This document shows positions 1 through 7,740 of a stretch of DNA of 31,676 nt, piece by piece. Under the pieces are notes generated by a model, which saw only the letters and a program-made list of their open reading frames with translations, searched no databases and was not told the DNA's origin. Source of the DNA: Cellvibrionales bacterium UBA2511 (GTDB lineage: Bacteria > Pseudomonadota > Gammaproteobacteria > Pseudomonadales > Porticoccaceae); contig DDNV01000086.1 in assembly GCA_002341315.1 (NCBI GenBank), forward strand, positions 512 through 32,187. The letters run 5' to 3'. Both the position numbers and the translations under genes were made by a program. Positions within the stretch are counted from its first letter, which is position 1; the number at the start of each line of letters is the position of its first letter.

Positions 1-80
1 CCCACGCATACCACCTTGCCCGCGGGAATCTGCCCGGAAAGGCCATCGGCAAAATGAATACAGTGATCAAAGTAATGCAT
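1..80 (-). CDS. Fumarylacetoacetate hydrolase family protein, N-terminal fragment
   Basis: Only the first 26 codons are inside the window; the gene continues past the left edge. The peptide begins MHYFDHCIHFADG and contains GKVVCVG. The KVVCVG stretch resembles the start of the FAA-hydrolase domain in YcgM-like enzymes (family knowledge: KVVCVGxNY near the N terminus). A purine-rich AAAGGGG lies about 7 bases before the ATG (codon at 78-80) and supports this start. Members hydrolyse or isomerise acylpyruvates or related dicarbonyl compounds; the substrate cannot be inferred from so short a piece. It lies 205 bases downstream of the FAD dehydrogenase gene on the same strand. Confidence 0.55.
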   Translation of the reverse strand, partial: MHYFDHCIHFADGLSGQIPAGKVVCV

Positions 81-285
81 TGTCGAGCCCCTTTCTGTCG
101 CTGAGTGCAAACCAACCCCTGACGATTAGATAGACATAGCAGATGTAGACCATTTGCGTGAGATACCTCAACTGCCCGCTCGCTTGAGGCACGGCCTTTT
201 TCACTGTTCCGTCCGAAACGGTAAGCCGCGTCGCATATCCTAACTGTGACGGCGCCTTCTCATCTGATATCAGTAGAATCTCTGG

Positions 286-1686
286 TCAGACTGCATCAAA
301 TATCTTGCCCGGATTCATTATGCCATTGGGGTCGAACACCTGTTTGACCTGTCGCATCAACTGCACTTCTGTGGCGGAGCGTGAGTATTCAAGGTAACTC
401 TTTTTCAGCAAACCGACGCCGTGCTCGGCAGAGATACTACCGTTGAATTGCCCTACCAGCGCTGCGATCTGCTGGCTGGCCACACTGCATTGCCCGGCGA
501 ACTGCTCCACAGGCAGGTCATCCGGTTTCAGAATGTTCAGGTGCAGATTGCCATCGCCGATATGGCCGTACCAGACCAGCTCAAAGTCCGGGTATTCTGC
601 GGCAGCCAGTGATTCCACCTCGGCAAGAAATTCCGGCATGCGCGAAACATTCACGCTGATATCATTTTTATAGGGCTTCCAGCGGGACAGGGTCTCCGAC
701 ATATCCTCGCGCAACTTCCAGAGATTCTCCGCCTGTGAGAGGCTCTGGCTGATGACGCCATCGAGCACCCAGCCCTCCATGACACAGGTTTCAAACAGTG
801 ACATCGCCTGATCCAGTTGGGTCTCGGACAGCGCCTCGAATTCCACCAGCGCATAAAACGGTGCTTCAGATTCAAAGGGTGCGGGCACATCGCTGTGGAC
901 CAATACTTTTTCCATGCCGTTGTGGGTAAAGAATTCGAAGGCCGTCAGCTCCATGCCATCGTTGTAGGTTTTCAGGACATCGATAATACTGGGGAAATCC
1001 ACCACCCCCAACACCAGCACACTCAACTCCTTTGGCGGCCGGGTGAGTCCAATGGTGGCCTCGGTTATGATGCCCAAAGTGCCCTCGGAACCAATAAACA
1101 GGTGCCGGAAGTCCAGACCCGTATTGTTTTTCACCAGGCCGTGATTCAGTTCGAGGATATCGCCATTGCCACTGACCACCTTCAGACCAAGCACCCAGTT
1201 GCGGGTCATGCCGTAGCGAATGACTTTGATACCGCCGGCATTGGTCGCAATATTGCCGCCAATCTGGCTGGAACCGGTCGATGCGAAATCAACCGGATAG
1301 AACAACCCCTGTTGCTCGGCAAAGGCCTGTAACTGCTGGGTGATCATGCCCGCCTGCACCGTCACACTGCGATCAATGGCATTGAATGCCACCACCTCGT
1401 TCATCCGGTCCAGCACCAAAACGATCTCACCGTTCAGGGCCACAGCACCGCCACTGAGGCCTGTGCGCCCCCCGGAGGGAACCACGGCGATGCGCTCGGC
1501 ATTGGCCAGCTGAATAATGGCCTGCACCTCCTCGGTGCTCCCCGGCAATACCACGACACCGGGTGACGGCGACCAGAGGGTCGTGCGATCGACACCGTAT
1601 TGCTGAAATGAAGTTTCATCCGTCAGCACACGCTGCTGACCGACGATCTCACGTAATTTCTCAATGACCGGGGGGGCAACAGTCAT
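286..1686 (-). CDS. FAD-binding D-2-hydroxyacid dehydrogenase, probably D-2-hydroxyglutarate dehydrogenase
   Basis: A 466-residue flavoprotein of the GlcD/D-LDH/D2HGDH family (VAO fold). The FAD-binding half carries PSGGRTGLSGG and the stretch GSSQIGGNIATNAGG followed by RYG. The C-terminal half carries the conserved GHIGDGNLH and SAEHGVG motifs that hold metal and substrate in this family. I prefer the ATG at 1684-1686 over an upstream GTG (1699-1701), because GTGGAGGT lies just before the ATG with a spacing of about 8, so the upstream GTG is itself part of the ribosome-binding site. It is divergent from serA with 102 bases between the starts. Known biology: in Pseudomonas a D-2-hydroxyglutarate dehydrogenase gene sits beside serA and oxidises the D-2-hydroxyglutarate made by SerA, passing electrons towards the respiratory chain through an electron-transfer flavoprotein. 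The family includes D-lactate dehydrogenases, so the substrate is inferred from the neighbour. Confidence 0.85.
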   Translation of the reverse strand: MTVAPPVIEKLREIVGQQRVLTDETSFQQYGVDRTTLWSPSPGVVVLPGSTEEVQAIIQLANAERIAVVPSGGRTGLSGGAVALNGEIVLVLDRMNEVVAFNAIDRSVTVQAGMITQQLQAFAEQQGLFYPVDFASTGSSQIGGNIATNAGGIKVIRYGMTRNWVLGLKVVSGNGDILELNHGLVKNNTGLDFRHLFIGSEGTLGIITEATIGLTRPPKELSVLVLGVVDFPSIIDVLKTYNDGMELTAFEFFTHNGMEKVLVHSDVPAPFESEAPFYALVEFEALSETQLDQAMSLFETCVMEGWVLDGVISQSLSQAENLWKLREDMSETLSRWKPYKNDISVNVSRMPEFLAEVESLAAAEYPDFELVWYGHIGDGNLHLNILKPDDLPVEQFAGQCSVASQQIAALVGQFNGSISAEHGVGLLKKSYLEYSRSATEVQLMRQVKQVFDPNGIMNPGKIFDAV

Positions 1687-1788
1687 CTGGCGGACCTCCA
1701 CAAAAAGGGGCAGTTATCGAAGGGCGTGCATGGTATCATAGCCGCCTTTTTTTCAGGTAGCAGTACGGGCCACCCAACCGAGGAGTGT

Positions 1789-3018
1789 ATGGTCAATTTT
1801 TCTCTCGATAAGTCCAAGATCAAATTTCTCCTGCTTGAGGGCGTGCACCCCTCTGCGGTAGAGACACTCAAAGCTTCTGGCTACAGCAACATCGAGTATC
1901 TTAAAGCGGCACTGTCAGAAGAACAGCTGATCGAAAAGATCCGGGACTTCCACTTCGTCGGGATTCGCTCCCGCACCCAACTCAACCGTCAGGTATTTGA
2001 AGCTGCCAGACGGTTGATCGGCGTGGGCTGTTTTTGCATCGGCACCAACCAGGTGGATCTGCAGGCGGCCACAGAACACGGCATAGTGGTATTTAATGCG
2101 CCCTATTCCAATACCCGCAGCGTCGCAGAATTGATTATTGCTGAAACCATCATGCTGATGCGGGGCATTCCCGAAAAGAATGCTGCTGCCCACCGCGGTG
2201 ACTGGCTCAAAACGGCCACGGCCTCTCACGAAGTTCGAGGCAAAACCCTCGGCATTGTTGGCTACGGCAATATCGGCAGTCAGCTCAGCGTCATGGCCGA
2301 ATCCATGGGCATGCGGGTGAAGTTTTACGATGTTGTCACCAAGCTCCCCCTTGGCAACGCTGAGCAGGTCGGCTCTCTCAGGGAGCTATTGGAACTGGCC
2401 GATGTAGTTTCACTCCATGTGCCCGACAACCCCGCCACGCGCAACATGATTCGTGCAGAACAGCTAGCTGCCATGAAAACCGGCGCCATCCTGATCAATG
2501 CCGCTCGCGGCAAAGTAGTGGATATTGATGCACTCTGCGACCGGCTGGAAAACAAGCAGCTAGGTGGTGCAGCCATTGATGTTTTCCCGGTTGAGCCGAA
2601 GTCCAATCAGGAAGAATTCGTATCACCTCTGCGCAAGTATGACAACGTCATATTGACACCGCACATTGGCGGCTCCACCCAGGAAGCGCAGGAAAATATT
2701 GGCCTGGAAGTCGCTGAAAAACTGGTCAGGTACAGCGATACCGGTGCCACCATCAGCGCTGTCAACTTTCCCCAGGTATCGCTGCCTTCCCACAGTGGTG
2801 CCCACCGTCTGTTGCATGTACACCACAATGTGCCGGGCGTTATGACGGCCATCAACCATGTGTTTTCAGACAACAACATCAATATCAGCAGCCAATATTT
2901 GCAGACCAATGAATCCGTTGGCTATGTGGTGCTGGACGTGGACAGGGAATACAGTGATGTGGCACTGAAGGCGTTAAAGGCCATTGATGGCACCATTCGC
3001 TGCCGGGTGTTGTTCTAG
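1789..3018 (+). CDS. serA: D-3-phosphoglycerate dehydrogenase (ACT-domain type)
   Basis: A 409-residue cytosolic enzyme catalysing NAD-dependent oxidation of 3-phosphoglycerate, the first step of serine synthesis. It closely follows the E. coli SerA pattern along its length: KIKFLLLEGVH at the N terminus, GCFCIGTNQVDL at 80-91, the Rossmann motif GIVGYGNIGSQL at 155-166, catalytic R240, E269 and H292, the conserved TPHIGGSTQEAQENIG, and a C-terminal ACT domain from about 338 (serine-binding, feedback control in this class). The start is the ATG at 1789, preceded by GAGGAG at the right distance; a longer frame from 1726 would add 21 residues with no homologous counterpart. E. coli SerA has 410 residues, so the length fits. 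It is divergent from the D-2-hydroxyacid dehydrogenase and convergent with the alpha/beta hydrolase. Confidence 0.97.
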   Translation: MVNFSLDKSKIKFLLLEGVHPSAVETLKASGYSNIEYLKAALSEEQLIEKIRDFHFVGIRSRTQLNRQVFEAARRLIGVGCFCIGTNQVDLQAATEHGIVVFNAPYSNTRSVAELIIAETIMLMRGIPEKNAAAHRGDWLKTATASHEVRGKTLGIVGYGNIGSQLSVMAESMGMRVKFYDVVTKLPLGNAEQVGSLRELLELADVVSLHVPDNPATRNMIRAEQLAAMKTGAILINAARGKVVDIDALCDRLENKQLGGAAIDVFPVEPKSNQEEFVSPLRKYDNVILTPHIGGSTQEAQENIGLEVAEKLVRYSDTGATISAVNFPQVSLPSHSGAHRLLHVHHNVPGVMTAINHVFSDNNINISSQYLQTNESVGYVVLDVDREYSDVALKALKAIDGTIRCRVLF

Positions 3019-3031
3019 GATCTCACCAGAG

Positions 3032-3064
3032 ACCGGTGGACACCGACCTGTCGGGTCTACCGGT
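3032..3064 (+). terminator. Stem-loop between convergent serA and hydrolase genes
   Basis: Outer arms ACCGGT (3032-3037 and 3059-3064) enclose paired GAC/GTC and CCGA/TCGG around a CCTG loop, giving about 14 pairs with one wobble and one bulge. The plus-strand tail is only modestly T-rich (TCTTCTC). It lies 14 bases after the serA stop and 21 bases beyond the hydrolase stop, so it could end transcripts from both sides. The weak U-tract leaves rho-independent termination uncertain. Confidence 0.55.
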
Positions 3065-3084
3065 TCTTCTCACTACTCTGCTGC

Positions 3085-4083
3085 CTAACCCTCACCGAGC
3101 GACTTGAATACCCGGTCGCGCATGTAATCGACTTCATTGACCAGATGGTGCCGGGCACCGGGAATCAACACCAGTTCAAAATTGGGGAATTTTTTGCGGA
3201 TCGACGCCACGTTATAGCGCCAGTCCACCGTGCCGTCACAATCGCCCTGAACCACTTTTAACGGATAATCACTGGGTGGCAGTGCGGCAAACTCTTCTGT
3301 CCAGCGCTTCATCGATGCCACCCATTCAATGGGAATGTAGTTGTACTGCAACGGGTCATTGTTAATCAGAAATTCGTTAAATGCCTCGTTGGTGGTATTG
3401 GGGCGGAATGTCCGGGATACCTTTTTCAGTACCCGGTGAAAAAGTTTGTAGGTGCGCAGGCTTTTCATCCACTCCCTGGGCCGGATGAGTGGCGCCAGCA
3501 CAGTGACCGCAGTGAGATCATTCGGGTAGTGGTAGGGTTTGGCCGCCATGACATACTTCATCAGAATAGCGCCTCCCGTGCTTTGACCAATCCCTTTCCA
3601 GGGTCTGGGAAAACTGCTCACGCATTTTTGCAACAGGTCGGAAAACACATCCACGTAGCGATCAAAACTGTCAATGCTAACCCGCTCACCACTGGACAGG
3701 CCATGCCCCGGCAGATCAAACGCCACTACAGCATAACCCCGCTGCAGCAGGTAGTGAATCAAATGGCCATAAAGCCCGACATGATCAAAGTAGCCATGCA
3801 CCAACAGGTAGGTGCCTCGCGGACGCTCCGGCAACCAGTAATGGGTGGCGAGCTGGAAAGCGCCGGAGGCGAATGTACCCATGCAATGACTGACCACCGT
3901 CAACGAGTCTGGCGGTATCAGCCCGTAGTGACGCAGGTAAGCCATTTCGTCTGGCGTCTTGTCCCGCCGATCCTGCTCAGAGTCAAATGTCAGCGGCAAC
4001 AAACCACCGCTCACGCGTTCCAGCAGAGCATCATGCAAGGACTCTCGAGTGTCAGTCACGCAAGGCAACTGATTGTCACCCAT
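3085..4083 (-). CDS. Alpha/beta hydrolase, lysophospholipase/monoacylglycerol-lipase-like
   Basis: A 332-residue protein with a complete alpha/beta-hydrolase core. The oxyanion region is HGYFDH (96-101), followed by AFDLPGHGLSSG (121-132). The nucleophile elbow GIGQSTGG puts Ser at 168. The acid is likely one of the Asp residues in GDCDGTVDW (280-288), and the base one of the His residues of GARHH (309-313). The HGYFDH and DLPGHGLSSG pattern is typical of PldB/monoglyceride-lipase-like hydrolases that cut acyl esters; the substrate is unknown. No signal peptide is apparent, so it is probably cytosolic. Its ATG overlaps the last 8 bases of the upstream small membrane-protein gene, which suggests translational coupling. 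Both genes follow fba closely and may be carried on the tkt-epd-pgk-fba transcript. Confidence 0.85.
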   Translation of the reverse strand: MGDNQLPCVTDTRESLHDALLERVSGGLLPLTFDSEQDRRDKTPDEMAYLRHYGLIPPDSLTVVSHCMGTFASGAFQLATHYWLPERPRGTYLLVHGYFDHVGLYGHLIHYLLQRGYAVVAFDLPGHGLSSGERVSIDSFDRYVDVFSDLLQKCVSSFPRPWKGIGQSTGGAILMKYVMAAKPYHYPNDLTAVTVLAPLIRPREWMKSLRTYKLFHRVLKKVSRTFRPNTTNEAFNEFLINNDPLQYNYIPIEWVASMKRWTEEFAALPPSDYPLKVVQGDCDGTVDWRYNVASIRKKFPNFELVLIPGARHHLVNEVDYMRDRVFKSLGEG

Positions 4084-4306
4084 CTTTTTTAATCACCAGA
4101 CTGACCAGCCTGCTCACCAGGGGCGCCACCACCAGCACCGCCGGGAAAGCAACCACAAAGGCAAAGCCCCATGCATGAAGCCAAATCTGCAGAATATTGT
4201 CCACCAGACCGACATTAAAAATACTGATCACCAGGGACATCAGACAGGACATCAGCCCTGCCATAAAAAAGGCAAACACCAGATGCTGATACTTACTAGG
4301 GATCAT
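4076..4306 (-). CDS. Small two-helix membrane protein, DUF2798-like
   Basis: A 76-residue protein, MIPSKYQHLVFAFFM at the start, with two hydrophobic helices at about 7-29 and 46-70 and a basic C terminus. The pattern (short polar start, VFAFFMAGLMSCLMS, a WLHAW turn, then VVAFPAVLVVAPLVSRLV) resembles DUF2798 proteins, whose function is not known. The start lies 17 bases after the fba stop, with a GGGG ribosome-binding candidate at a spacing of about 8. The stop overlaps the start of the alpha/beta hydrolase by 8 bases, so the two are likely co-translated. The family call is from memory of the sequence pattern. Confidence 0.72.
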   Translation of the reverse strand: MIPSKYQHLVFAFFMAGLMSCLMSLVISIFNVGLVDNILQIWLHAWGFAFVVAFPAVLVVAPLVSRLVSLVIKKDG

Positions 4307-4323
4307 TGTACTGCCCCGTCTGC

Positions 4324-5388
4324 CTAATTGACCTGGGGATCCAGTTCGCCGGACTGGTAACGCTCGGACATTTTATCCAGGCTGTAGGGCCTGATTTTGC
4401 CGGCATTGCCCGCGGTACCGAAGGACTCATAGCGGGCCACACAAATCTCTTTCATGGCATCCGTACTCGCCTTCAGGTATTTGCGCGGATCAAATTCGGA
4501 TTTATGACTCGCGAGAAACCGGCGCACGGCACCCGTAGAGGCCAGACGCAAGTCAGTATCTATATTGATTTTGCGCACCCCGTACTTGATACCCTCAACA
4601 ATTTCCTCCACTGGCACACCGTAGGTTTCCGCAATATCGCCGCCAAACTCATTAATGATTTCCAACCAGTCCTGTGGCACAGAGGAGGACCCGTGCATCA
4701 CCAGATGGGTATTGGGGATCCGGGCGTGAATCGCCTTGATTCGCTCTATAGCGAGAATGTCGCCCGTGGGCGGACGGGAAAACTTGTATGCCCCATGGGA
4801 CGTACCAATGGCTATCGCCAACGCATCAACCGCAGTCCGCGACACGAAATCCGCGGCTTCCTCCGGGTCCGTCAGCATCTGTTCGTGGGACAACATCCCC
4901 TCAGCGCCGACACCATCTTCCTCACCGGCCTGACCGGTTTCCAGCGAACCCAGACACCCCAGCTCACCCTCGACGGAAACTCCGCCAGCATGCGCCATGT
5001 CAACCACGCGCCGGGTGACCTCAACATTGTAATTATAGGAGGCCGGTGTCTTGCCGTCCTCCTGAAGGGAACCATCCATCATCACGGAACTGAAGCCCAG
5101 TTGGATAGACCGCTGGCAAATTGCCGGGCTGGTGCCATGATCCTGATGCATGCAGACCGGGATATGAGGGAATTCCTCAATCGCCGCCAGAATCAGGTGA
5201 CGCAAAAAAGGCGCACCGGCGTATTTGCGCGCACCGGCTGAAGCCTGCACGATCACCGGGGAATCCGTCTGATCTGCGGCTTCCATAATGGCGCGCATCT
5301 GTTCCAGGTTGTTGACATTGAATGCCGGCACGCCATAGCTGTGCTCAGCAGCATGGTCCAGCAACTGTCGCAGTGAAATAAGTGCCAT
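4324..5388 (-). CDS. fba: Class II fructose-bisphosphate aldolase (Calvin-cycle subtype)
   Basis: A 354-residue zinc-dependent aldolase interconverting fructose 1,6-bisphosphate with dihydroxyacetone phosphate and glyceraldehyde 3-phosphate in the cytosol. Diagnostic parts are [11 protein letters not shown] (21-31), the catalytic Asp and zinc His in MHQDHG (D83, H84), [20 protein letters not shown] with a zinc His, HGSSSVP, and [12 protein letters not shown] near the C-terminal third. The length and the long insert around [16 protein letters not shown] match the class IIB group often named the Calvin-cycle subtype; this is a family label and does not by itself imply CO2 fixation, since no RuBisCO is in view. 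The ribosome-binding site AAGGAT lies about 8 bases before the ATG. It sits 88 bases after pgk in the tkt-epd-pgk-fba order. Confidence 0.95.
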   Translation of the reverse strand: MALISLRQLLDHAAEHSYGVPAFNVNNLEQMRAIMEAADQTDSPVIVQASAGARKYAGAPFLRHLILAAIEEFPHIPVCMHQDHGTSPAICQRSIQLGFSSVMMDGSLQEDGKTPASYNYNVEVTRRVVDMAHAGGVSVEGELGCLGSLETGQAGEEDGVGAEGMLSHEQMLTDPEEAADFVSRTAVDALAIAIGTSHGAYKFSRPPTGDILAIERIKAIHARIPNTHLVMHGSSSVPQDWLEIINEFGGDIAETYGVPVEEIVEGIKYGVRKINIDTDLRLASTGAVRRFLASHKSEFDPRKYLKASTDAMKEICVARYESFGTAGNAGKIRPYSLDKMSERYQSGELDPQVN

Positions 5389-5476
5389 GTAATTATCCTT
5401 CCATCATATTTGGTTGCTTCCCGCCGATGAGCCACTTCTAAGGGTCCATCGGGTGCCGTGAAAAATTGACTTGCCG

Positions 5477-6643
5477 TCAAGAGATCGCACGCGACTCAAG
5501 TATCGCCACTGCGGGTAAGGTTTTACCTTCCACATATTCCAGAAAAGCTCCCCCACCAGTTGAAATGTAGGAAACCCTGTCGGCAATGCCGTATTTGTCG
5601 ACTGCTGCCAGCGTATCGCCACCGCCCGCTATCGAAAACCCGTCATTCGCGGCAATGGCATTGGCAATGGCTTCGGTGCCGGCACCAAACTGGTCAAACT
5701 CAAAAACACCCACCGGACCGTTCCAGATAATTGTACCCGCACCTTCGAGTATTTCGGTCAACACCTTGATGGTATCCGGACCAATATCAAGGATCATATC
5801 GTCTTCCGCCACATCCGCCACCGCCTTCAGCGTCGCTTCGGCCGTGGCGGAAAACTCGCCCGCGACGACCACATCGCTGGGCAGTGGAATGCTTGTTTTG
5901 GACATCAACTGTTTGGCCTCGGGCAGGAGATCGTGCTCACAAAGGGATTTGCCGACAGGTAGTCCCGACGCGGCGAGAAAGGTATTGGCAATACCACCCC
6001 CGACGATCAACTGATCCACCTTTTCTGACAGTGTTTCAAGCACGGTCAGCTTCGTGGAAACCTTGGCACCTCCAACGATAGCCACCAGCGGACGAGCGGG
6101 ATTGGCCAGTGCCTTTTCCAGTGCCTCCAGCTCGCCCGCCAGCAGTGGCCCAGCGCAGGCCAGTGGCGCAAACTTTGCAACACCGTGGGTGGAAGCCTGG
6201 GCGCGATGAGCCGTGCCGAAGGCATCCATGACAAAAATATCACAAAGCGATGCATAGGCTTTCGCCAGCACCTCATCATCCTTTTTCTCGCCAGCGTTAA
6301 AGCGCACATTCTCCAGCAATATCAATTGCCCATCCTGCTCGATACCCTTTTGCCAATCGCGAACAAGCGGTATCTCTCGCCCCAGCAGGACACCCAACTG
6401 GTCGGCCACCGGTTGCAATGAAAACTCGGCATCAAACTGTCCTTCGACCGGACGTCCAAGATGGGACATCAGGATGACCGTGGCACCGGCCTGGAGCGCC
6501 AATTCAATAGTGGGTAGCGTTGCCCGCAATCTGGCATCGGATGTGACAACACCATTGCGGACAGGGACATTGAGGTCTTCACGGATCAGCACCCGCTTGC
6601 CTGCCAGGTTCAGATCCGTCATCTTGAGTACATTCAATGGCAT
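5477..6643 (-). CDS. pgk: Phosphoglycerate kinase
   Basis: A 388-residue glycolytic/gluconeogenic enzyme transferring phosphate between 1,3-bisphosphoglycerate and ADP. Visible landmarks are REDLNVP (21-27), MSHLGRP (59-65), [18 protein letters not shown] (191-199) in the hinge region, the nucleotide-binding WNGPVGVFE, and the C-terminal GGGDTLAAV and [10 protein letters not shown] loops. The length matches bacterial Pgk (about 387). The ATG at 6643 ([12 protein letters not shown]) has only a weak ribosome-binding site; the internal Met at codon 8 is possible but would drop residues usually present in gammaproteobacterial Pgk. It lies 35 bases after epd, so it is very likely on the same transcript. 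Confidence 0.97.
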   Translation of the reverse strand: MPLNVLKMTDLNLAGKRVLIREDLNVPVRNGVVTSDARLRATLPTIELALQAGATVILMSHLGRPVEGQFDAEFSLQPVADQLGVLLGREIPLVRDWQKGIEQDGQLILLENVRFNAGEKKDDEVLAKAYASLCDIFVMDAFGTAHRAQASTHGVAKFAPLACAGPLLAGELEALEKALANPARPLVAIVGGAKVSTKLTVLETLSEKVDQLIVGGGIANTFLAASGLPVGKSLCEHDLLPEAKQLMSKTSIPLPSDVVVAGEFSATAEATLKAVADVAEDDMILDIGPDTIKVLTEILEGAGTIIWNGPVGVFEFDQFGAGTEAIANAIAANDGFSIAGGGDTLAAVDKYGIADRVSYISTGGGAFLEYVEGKTLPAVAILESRAIS

Positions 6644-6678
6644 GGTGATTACTCTGTCTCTGCTTATTGTATTTCAGG

Positions 6679-7701
6679 TTATTTGGACCCGGGAATGGAC
6701 AACCAGTGATTTACCAGCTCCACCATCCGGTTGGCGTAGCCCCACTCGTTATCAAACCAGAGCAGCACTTTCACCAGACGCCGCTGGCTGACCCTAGTCT
6801 GCCCTGCGTCCACAATACCGCTGCGTGGGTCATGGTTAAAATCACAGGAGGCCAATGGCTCCTCGGTATAACCGAGAATGCCGGTCAGCTCAGTGTCAGC
6901 GGCAGCCGCCAGCACCCGGTTTATGGTAGCGACATCGACGTCTGTATTGAGCAATATGGAAAGATCAATCGCAGACACATTCAACGTGGGAACACGCATG
7001 GCCTGAGCTTCAAAACGGCCCTTGAGTTCCGGCAGCAAGCGATCGATGCCTCGCGCCAACTGGGTATCCACCGGAATAATGGATTGCATCGCAGCACGGG
7101 TTTTACGCAAGTCTGTGTGATGGTAGGCATCGATAACGGGCTGGTCATTCATAGCCGAGTGAATTGTGGTGATCACCCCACCCTCTACCCCAAACACCCG
7201 TTGGAGGGTTTTAATCACCGGGATCACGCAATTGGTGGAACAGGAGGCATTGGATATTACCGTCTCTTCACCGGTCAGGATCCCCTCATTGACACCCAGC
7301 ACGATGGTAGCATCAACCGTTGCCTCAGCTGGCTGGGAAAACAACACTTTTCTTGCCCCGGAACGCAGATGCCCTTCGGCGGTCTGGCGGTCAGTAAAGG
7401 TGCCGCTGCATTCCAGCACCACATCCACTCCCAGTTCACCCCAGGGAAGGGTGGCAATATCCTCATTGTGAAAGACCGAAATGGCATCACCATTGACTGT
7501 CAGGGTATCGCCCAGAACCTCTACTGTCCCGGGAAACCGGCCATGGGTGGAATCGTATTTGGTCAGGTGGGCGATGGTCTTGCAGTCAGCTGGTTCGTTT
7601 ATGGCAATAACCTGGATGCGTTCGCGGAACCCGGACTCATAGAGAGCCCGCAAGACCGAACGACCTATTCGACCATAACCATTAATTGCCACACGAATCA
7701 T
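6679..7701 (-). CDS. epd: D-erythrose-4-phosphate dehydrogenase
   Basis: A 340-residue GAPDH-fold dehydrogenase. The Rossmann motif [15 protein letters not shown] is at the N terminus, the catalytic Cys154 lies in SNASCSTNC, and His181 lies in [16 protein letters not shown]. The HSAMxDQ sequence and the residues around it (QSIIPVDT, VDFNHDPxS-like [10 protein letters not shown]) are those of Epd; ordinary GAPDH usually reads HSYTNDQ. Epd oxidises erythrose 4-phosphate to 4-phosphoerythronate, the first step of the DXP-dependent pyridoxal-phosphate pathway. Its substrate is made and used by transketolase, whose gene lies 39 bases upstream. Some Epd enzymes have weak GAPDH activity, and no separate gap gene is visible here, so a dual role is possible. 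The ribosome-binding site is GGAG just before the ATG. Confidence 0.88.
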   Translation of the reverse strand: MIRVAINGYGRIGRSVLRALYESGFRERIQVIAINEPADCKTIAHLTKYDSTHGRFPGTVEVLGDTLTVNGDAISVFHNEDIATLPWGELGVDVVLECSGTFTDRQTAEGHLRSGARKVLFSQPAEATVDATIVLGVNEGILTGEETVISNASCSTNCVIPVIKTLQRVFGVEGGVITTIHSAMNDQPVIDAYHHTDLRKTRAAMQSIIPVDTQLARGIDRLLPELKGRFEAQAMRVPTLNVSAIDLSILLNTDVDVATINRVLAAAADTELTGILGYTEEPLASCDFNHDPRSGIVDAGQTRVSQRRLVKVLLWFDNEWGYANRMVELVNHWLSIPGSK

Positions 7702-7740
7702 CGAGCTGAATTCTCCTTTATCGGCGACGTGACGTCCCGT

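Noticed and set aside
166..189. Inverted repeat CCTCAA...TTGAGG upstream of the FAA-hydrolase start
   Set aside because: Six-base arms with a 12-base spacer and no T-run; this could occur by chance, and no regulator gene is nearby.
1726..1788. Upstream extension of serA by 21 codons
   Set aside because: The extra peptide has no match to SerA N termini, and the GAGGAG site directs initiation at 1789.
4306..5241. Open frame of 311 codons on the plus strand opposite fba
   Set aside because: Antisense shadow of a clear aldolase gene; the translation is low-complexity and unlike any family I know.
5440..5475. Small hairpin TTGAC-GGCAA-GTCAA followed by TTTTT between pgk and fba
   Set aside because: The stem has only 5 AT-rich pairs and overlaps the pgk stop. 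It is too weak to call a terminator or attenuator; fba is probably still co-transcribed.
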